A stretch of DNA of 6,804 nt. Origin: Bacillota bacterium (GTDB lineage Bacteria; Bacillota; Clostridia; Oscillospirales; Ruminococcaceae). How positions within the stretch are numbered: position 1 is the first letter of the stretch; each line of letters starts with the position of its first letter. A program made the translations under genes and the position numbers. This document shows, in pieces, positions 4,112 to 6,804 of the stretch. The notes below the pieces were generated by a model. It was not told where the DNA came from. It saw nothing but the letters and a program-made list of their open reading frames with translations, and did no database searches. The stretch spans positions 1 through 6,804 of the forward strand of contig JAEXNS010000335.1 in NCBI GenBank assembly GCA_023439605.1, in the 5' to 3' direction.

Positions 4112-6804
4112 TTATACCACGTATTTCTTTATTATTTTAAATATTTCTTTTATATCTATAGGTTTACTGATATAATCATCCATTCCTACTGAAATACATT
4201 TTTCTTTATCTCCAGACATAGCAAATGCCGTCATTGCTATTATAGGCGTTCTTATTTTATTTTTTATATTTTCATTTTCTCTTATTTTCAATGTAGCTTC
4301 AAACCCATTTATAACAGGAATTTGACAATCCATAAATATAATATCATACTTTTTTATTTCACATGCATTTATAGCTTCTTCTCCATCTAATGCAACATCA
4401 CAATTTAATCCATTTTTACTTAACAATTTAACAAAAAACTTTCTGTTTATATCATTATCTTCTACAATTAGTATTTTAACTTTTTGATTTATTTCATTTT
4501 CTTCAATTAAATCTTTTGTTACTATTCTATTGCTTTTTTTGATTTTTTTATTTTGTTTTTCATCAAATATCATACAAATACAATTTAAAAGGTCACTACG
4601 TTTATAAGGCTTAGAAAGGTAACCATCAAATCCATTTTTGTTAGTATTATTTAATTCGTTTTCTGTATTTATTGAAGTAATCAAAATAAGTGGTATATTT
4701 TTAGAATAAGGTATAGCTCTCAAAGTATTTGCTAAATCTAAACCATTCATATTTGGCATACTATAATCAATTAAAACAACATCCAAATGCATTCCAGTTA
4801 AAATATATTTTATCGTTTCTTCGGCTGTGGATATAGTCTCAACAATAGCACCGACTTCTTGTAAATACATTTTTGCTATCATTCTATTACTTTCATTATC
4901 ATCTACAACCAAAATTTTCTTTGCTTTAAAAATACTATAATCAATATTTATATTTTCTTCGGATTGACTTTCAGATATTTTTAATGGTAATGTAAAACAA
5001 AAATTCGTACCCAACCCCACTGTGCTTTTAACATTAATTTTCCCACCCATTGCTTCAACAAATGCTTTACAAATTGTGAGTCCCAAACCTGTACCACCAT
5101 ATTTTCTTGTTGAAGAATTATCTGCTTGCGTAAATGGTTGAAAAATTTTATCCAGTTTATCTTCATCTAAACCTATCCCTGTGTCTTTTACAGAAAAATA
5201 AATATATTCTATGTCATTAATTTTTTTATCTAACTTGACTTCAATTAATATTTCGCCTTTGTCTGTAAATTTAACTGCATTTGATATAAGATTCATAAGA
5301 ATTTGTTTTATTTTTGTTGGATCACCAATAAAAAATGGTGAAATTTCTGACCTTAACAATATATTTATTTCTAAATTTTTTTCTTTTACCTTAGCTAAAA
5401 ATGGTATTATAGAGTTTTCAACTATAGAGCGTAAATAAAAAATTGTATGTTCCACTTCAACTTTTCCTGCTTCTATTTTTGAAACATCTAAAACATCATT
5501 TATAACATTTAATAATATATCTGTAGATGATTTTATTAAATTAATATACTCTTTTTGTTCGTTTGATACATTTGTATCTTCGAGTAACTGCAAAAAACCT
5601 AATATTCCATTCATTGGTGTTCTTATTTCATGAGACATATTTGCTAGAAAATAACTTTTTGCTCGATTTGCAGTTTCTGCTCTTTCCTTTTCCACTATAA
5701 GCCTATCTTCAAAAAGCTTTCGTTCTGTTATATCTCTTGCAGCAGCATAAACATAGTTTTCTACAGGCCTAGAACGCCATTCGATATATTTATATTTTCC
5801 ACATTTACATCTATATCTATTAACAAAATTAAGGACTTCTTTTTTTTCAGATAAACTTGATAAAGCATTAATGGTTTTTTTCAAATCTTCTGGATGGACA
5901 AAATCCAAAAATTTTCTATTCTCTAATTCTTGCTTTTCATAACCTAAAACACTGCACCATTCTTTGTTTACTTTAATAAAATGACCCTCTAGATCCGCTA
6001 TACAAAGCAAATCAAGATTTACATCAAAAAAATTATTTAATTCTTCTTGACTCTTTTTTTCACTAGTTATATCTCTAATAACAGCTAGTAATTTTTTTGA
6101 TTTATTTTTATTATCAATTATTAGGTTCGTTTTTAAATTATACCATATTTTTTTACTATCAATATCCAAGTCATATTCTGTTATATTGGAATTACCATTT
6201 TTCAAAGTATTAGTTAATGCTTTTATAATTTTCAAATACGCATTTTCAGGAAAAGGAAGTTCATCGAATTTCTTACCAATAAAAAATTCGGGATTTAAAA
6301 ATAATTTTAATCCTTTTGGTTGATAATATTTTAAAAACACTAAATTTTCATCCAGTATAAAAATCAAATCATTCATGCTTGTAATTAATAAATCCAACTC
6401 GTTTTTCATATTTTCTATTTCATTTAACTGTTCTTTTTCAAATGTTATATCAATAAAATATGTAATGAAAAAATATTTTTCAGGAGAATAAACCTTTATC
6501 TTATACCATTTTTCTAATTCAAATGAATACTGTTGAAATTCATCTTCTTTAACATTAATAGCTATTTCACCATAGTATTTTATCCAGTCAAACTTACTAT
6601 CTTGTATACCAGAAATAACTTCAGTTACTTTCTTTCCAATTATATCTTCTTTTTTTAATCCTGTATATTTTTCAAAAAAATCATTTGCTTTTAAAAAAAT
6701 ATAGTCAATGGGATTATTTTTTTCGTCTATAATTATTTTATGATATGCAAAACCTATAGGAGCAGATTCTATTATGGATTTATAAAGTTCTACACTATTT
6801 ACAT
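4112..6804 (-). CDS. Hybrid sensor histidine kinase (PAS x3, HisKA, HATPase, REC, REC), 5' end beyond the window
   Basis: The frame is open to the right edge, giving 896 complete codons. The first in-frame ATG (6407-6409) has no ribosome site and lies between PAS domains, and 131 codons upstream continue a good PAS fold, so the gene is 5'-partial. Counting from the codon at 6800-6802: PAS domains at about 10-122, 136-247 (ending IRDITSEKK) and 256-360 (ending RDITERK); HisKA with phospho-acceptor H391 in MSHEIRTPMNG; HATPase with N box NLISNAVKF near 504, DTGIGL near 540 and GGTGLGL near 570; receiver 1 with D634/D635, phospho-site D679 and K731; receiver 2 with E781/D782, D825, T858 and K880. 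All catalytic residues are present. No HPt follows, so phosphate probably moves to a separate HPt or the second receiver acts as output. The signal is unknown and membrane segments cannot be judged without the N-terminus. Confidence 0.93.
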   Translation of the reverse strand, partial: VNSVELYKSIIESAPIGFAYHKIIIDEKNNPIDYIFLKANDFFEKYTGLKKEDIIGKKVTEVISGIQDSKFDWIKYYGEIAINVKEDEFQQYSFELEKWYKIKVYSPEKYFFITYFIDITFEKEQLNEIENMKNELDLLITSMNDLIFILDENLVFLKYYQPKGLKLFLNPEFFIGKKFDELPFPENAYLKIIKALTNTLKNGNSNITEYDLDIDSKKIWYNLKTNLIIDNKNKSKKLLAVIRDITSEKKSQEELNNFFDVNLDLLCIADLEGHFIKVNKEWCSVLGYEKQELENRKFLDFVHPEDLKKTINALSSLSEKKEVLNFVNRYRCKCGKYKYIEWRSRPVENYVYAAARDITERKLFEDRLIVEKERAETANRAKSYFLANMSHEIRTPMNGILGFLQLLEDTNVSNEQKEYINLIKSSTDILLNVINDVLDVSKIEAGKVEVEHTIFYLRSIVENSIIPFLAKVKEKNLEINILLRSEISPFFIGDPTKIKQILMNLISNAVKFTDKGEILIEVKLDKKINDIEYIYFSVKDTGIGLDEDKLDKIFQPFTQADNSSTRKYGGTGLGLTICKAFVEAMGGKINVKSTVGLGTNFCFTLPLKISESQSEENINIDYSIFKAKKILVVDDNESNRMIAKMYLQEVGAIVETISTAEETIKYILTGMHLDVVLIDYSMPNMNGLDLANTLRAIPYSKNIPLILITSINTENELNNTNKNGFDGYLSKPYKRSDLLNCICMIFDEKQNKKIKKSNRIVTKDLIEENEINQKVKILIVEDNDINRKFFVKLLSKNGLNCDVALDGEEAINACEIKKYDIIFMDCQIPVINGFEATLKIRENENIKNKIRTPIIAMTAFAMSGDKEKCISVGMDDYISKPIDIKEIFKIIKKYVV

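Noticed and set aside
4981..5166. 61-residue ORF on the minus strand
   Set aside because: It is a frame-shifted shadow within the HATPase region of the kinase.
5211..5438. 75-residue ORF on the plus strand
   Set aside because: It is antisense to the kinase between HisKA and HATPase, with composition explained by that coding sequence.

Overview
The window is AT-rich DNA that looks like an anaerobic, plant-fibre-degrading member of the Clostridia (Firmicutes). Three things point there: a secreted GH5 cellulase with a threonine-rich linker and a C-terminal dockerin, as in cellulosome-forming Ruminococcus and Clostridium relatives; strong GAGGAGG-type ribosome binding sites with near-consensus sigma-A promoters; and very AT-rich housekeeping-type genes. 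The genus cannot be fixed from this sequence. All recognisable genes are on the minus strand, so transcription runs from right to left.

Right to left: (1) 4112-6804 is the 3' part of a large hybrid sensor histidine kinase (PAS-PAS-PAS-HisKA-HATPase-REC-REC). Its reading frame stays open to the window edge, so the true start is outside. (2) 3853-4111 is non-coding. It holds a GC-richer, foldable island (about 4030-4092), a perfect 21-bp AT-rich palindrome (3976-4020) and the promoter of a tRNA gene. (3) 3777-3852 is tRNA-Gln(UUG) with an encoded CCA, followed at once by an intrinsic terminator. (4) 2443-3717 is a stand-alone condensation-domain/acetyltransferase-like protein with an HHxxxDG motif. 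It lies only 59 bases past the tRNA and no promoter of its own is visible. (5) 1907-2442 is a 536-base intergenic region with the acyltransferase terminator and two copies of a promoter-leader-RBS-start module, offset by 250 bp. The upstream copy leads only to a 15-codon ORF and a hairpin; the downstream copy drives the cellulase. (6) 71-1906 is the dockerin-bearing GH5 endoglucanase, ended by a perfect hairpin terminator at 31-66.

The genes form separate transcription units rather than one pathway. The cellulase would be exported and docked on a scaffoldin encoded elsewhere. The kinase probably senses an unknown signal through its PAS domains and needs an HPt partner or response regulator not seen here. 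The acyltransferase's substrate is unknown. The most interesting structures are the duplicated promoter/leader module upstream of the cellulase and the unassigned foldable island downstream of the kinase.
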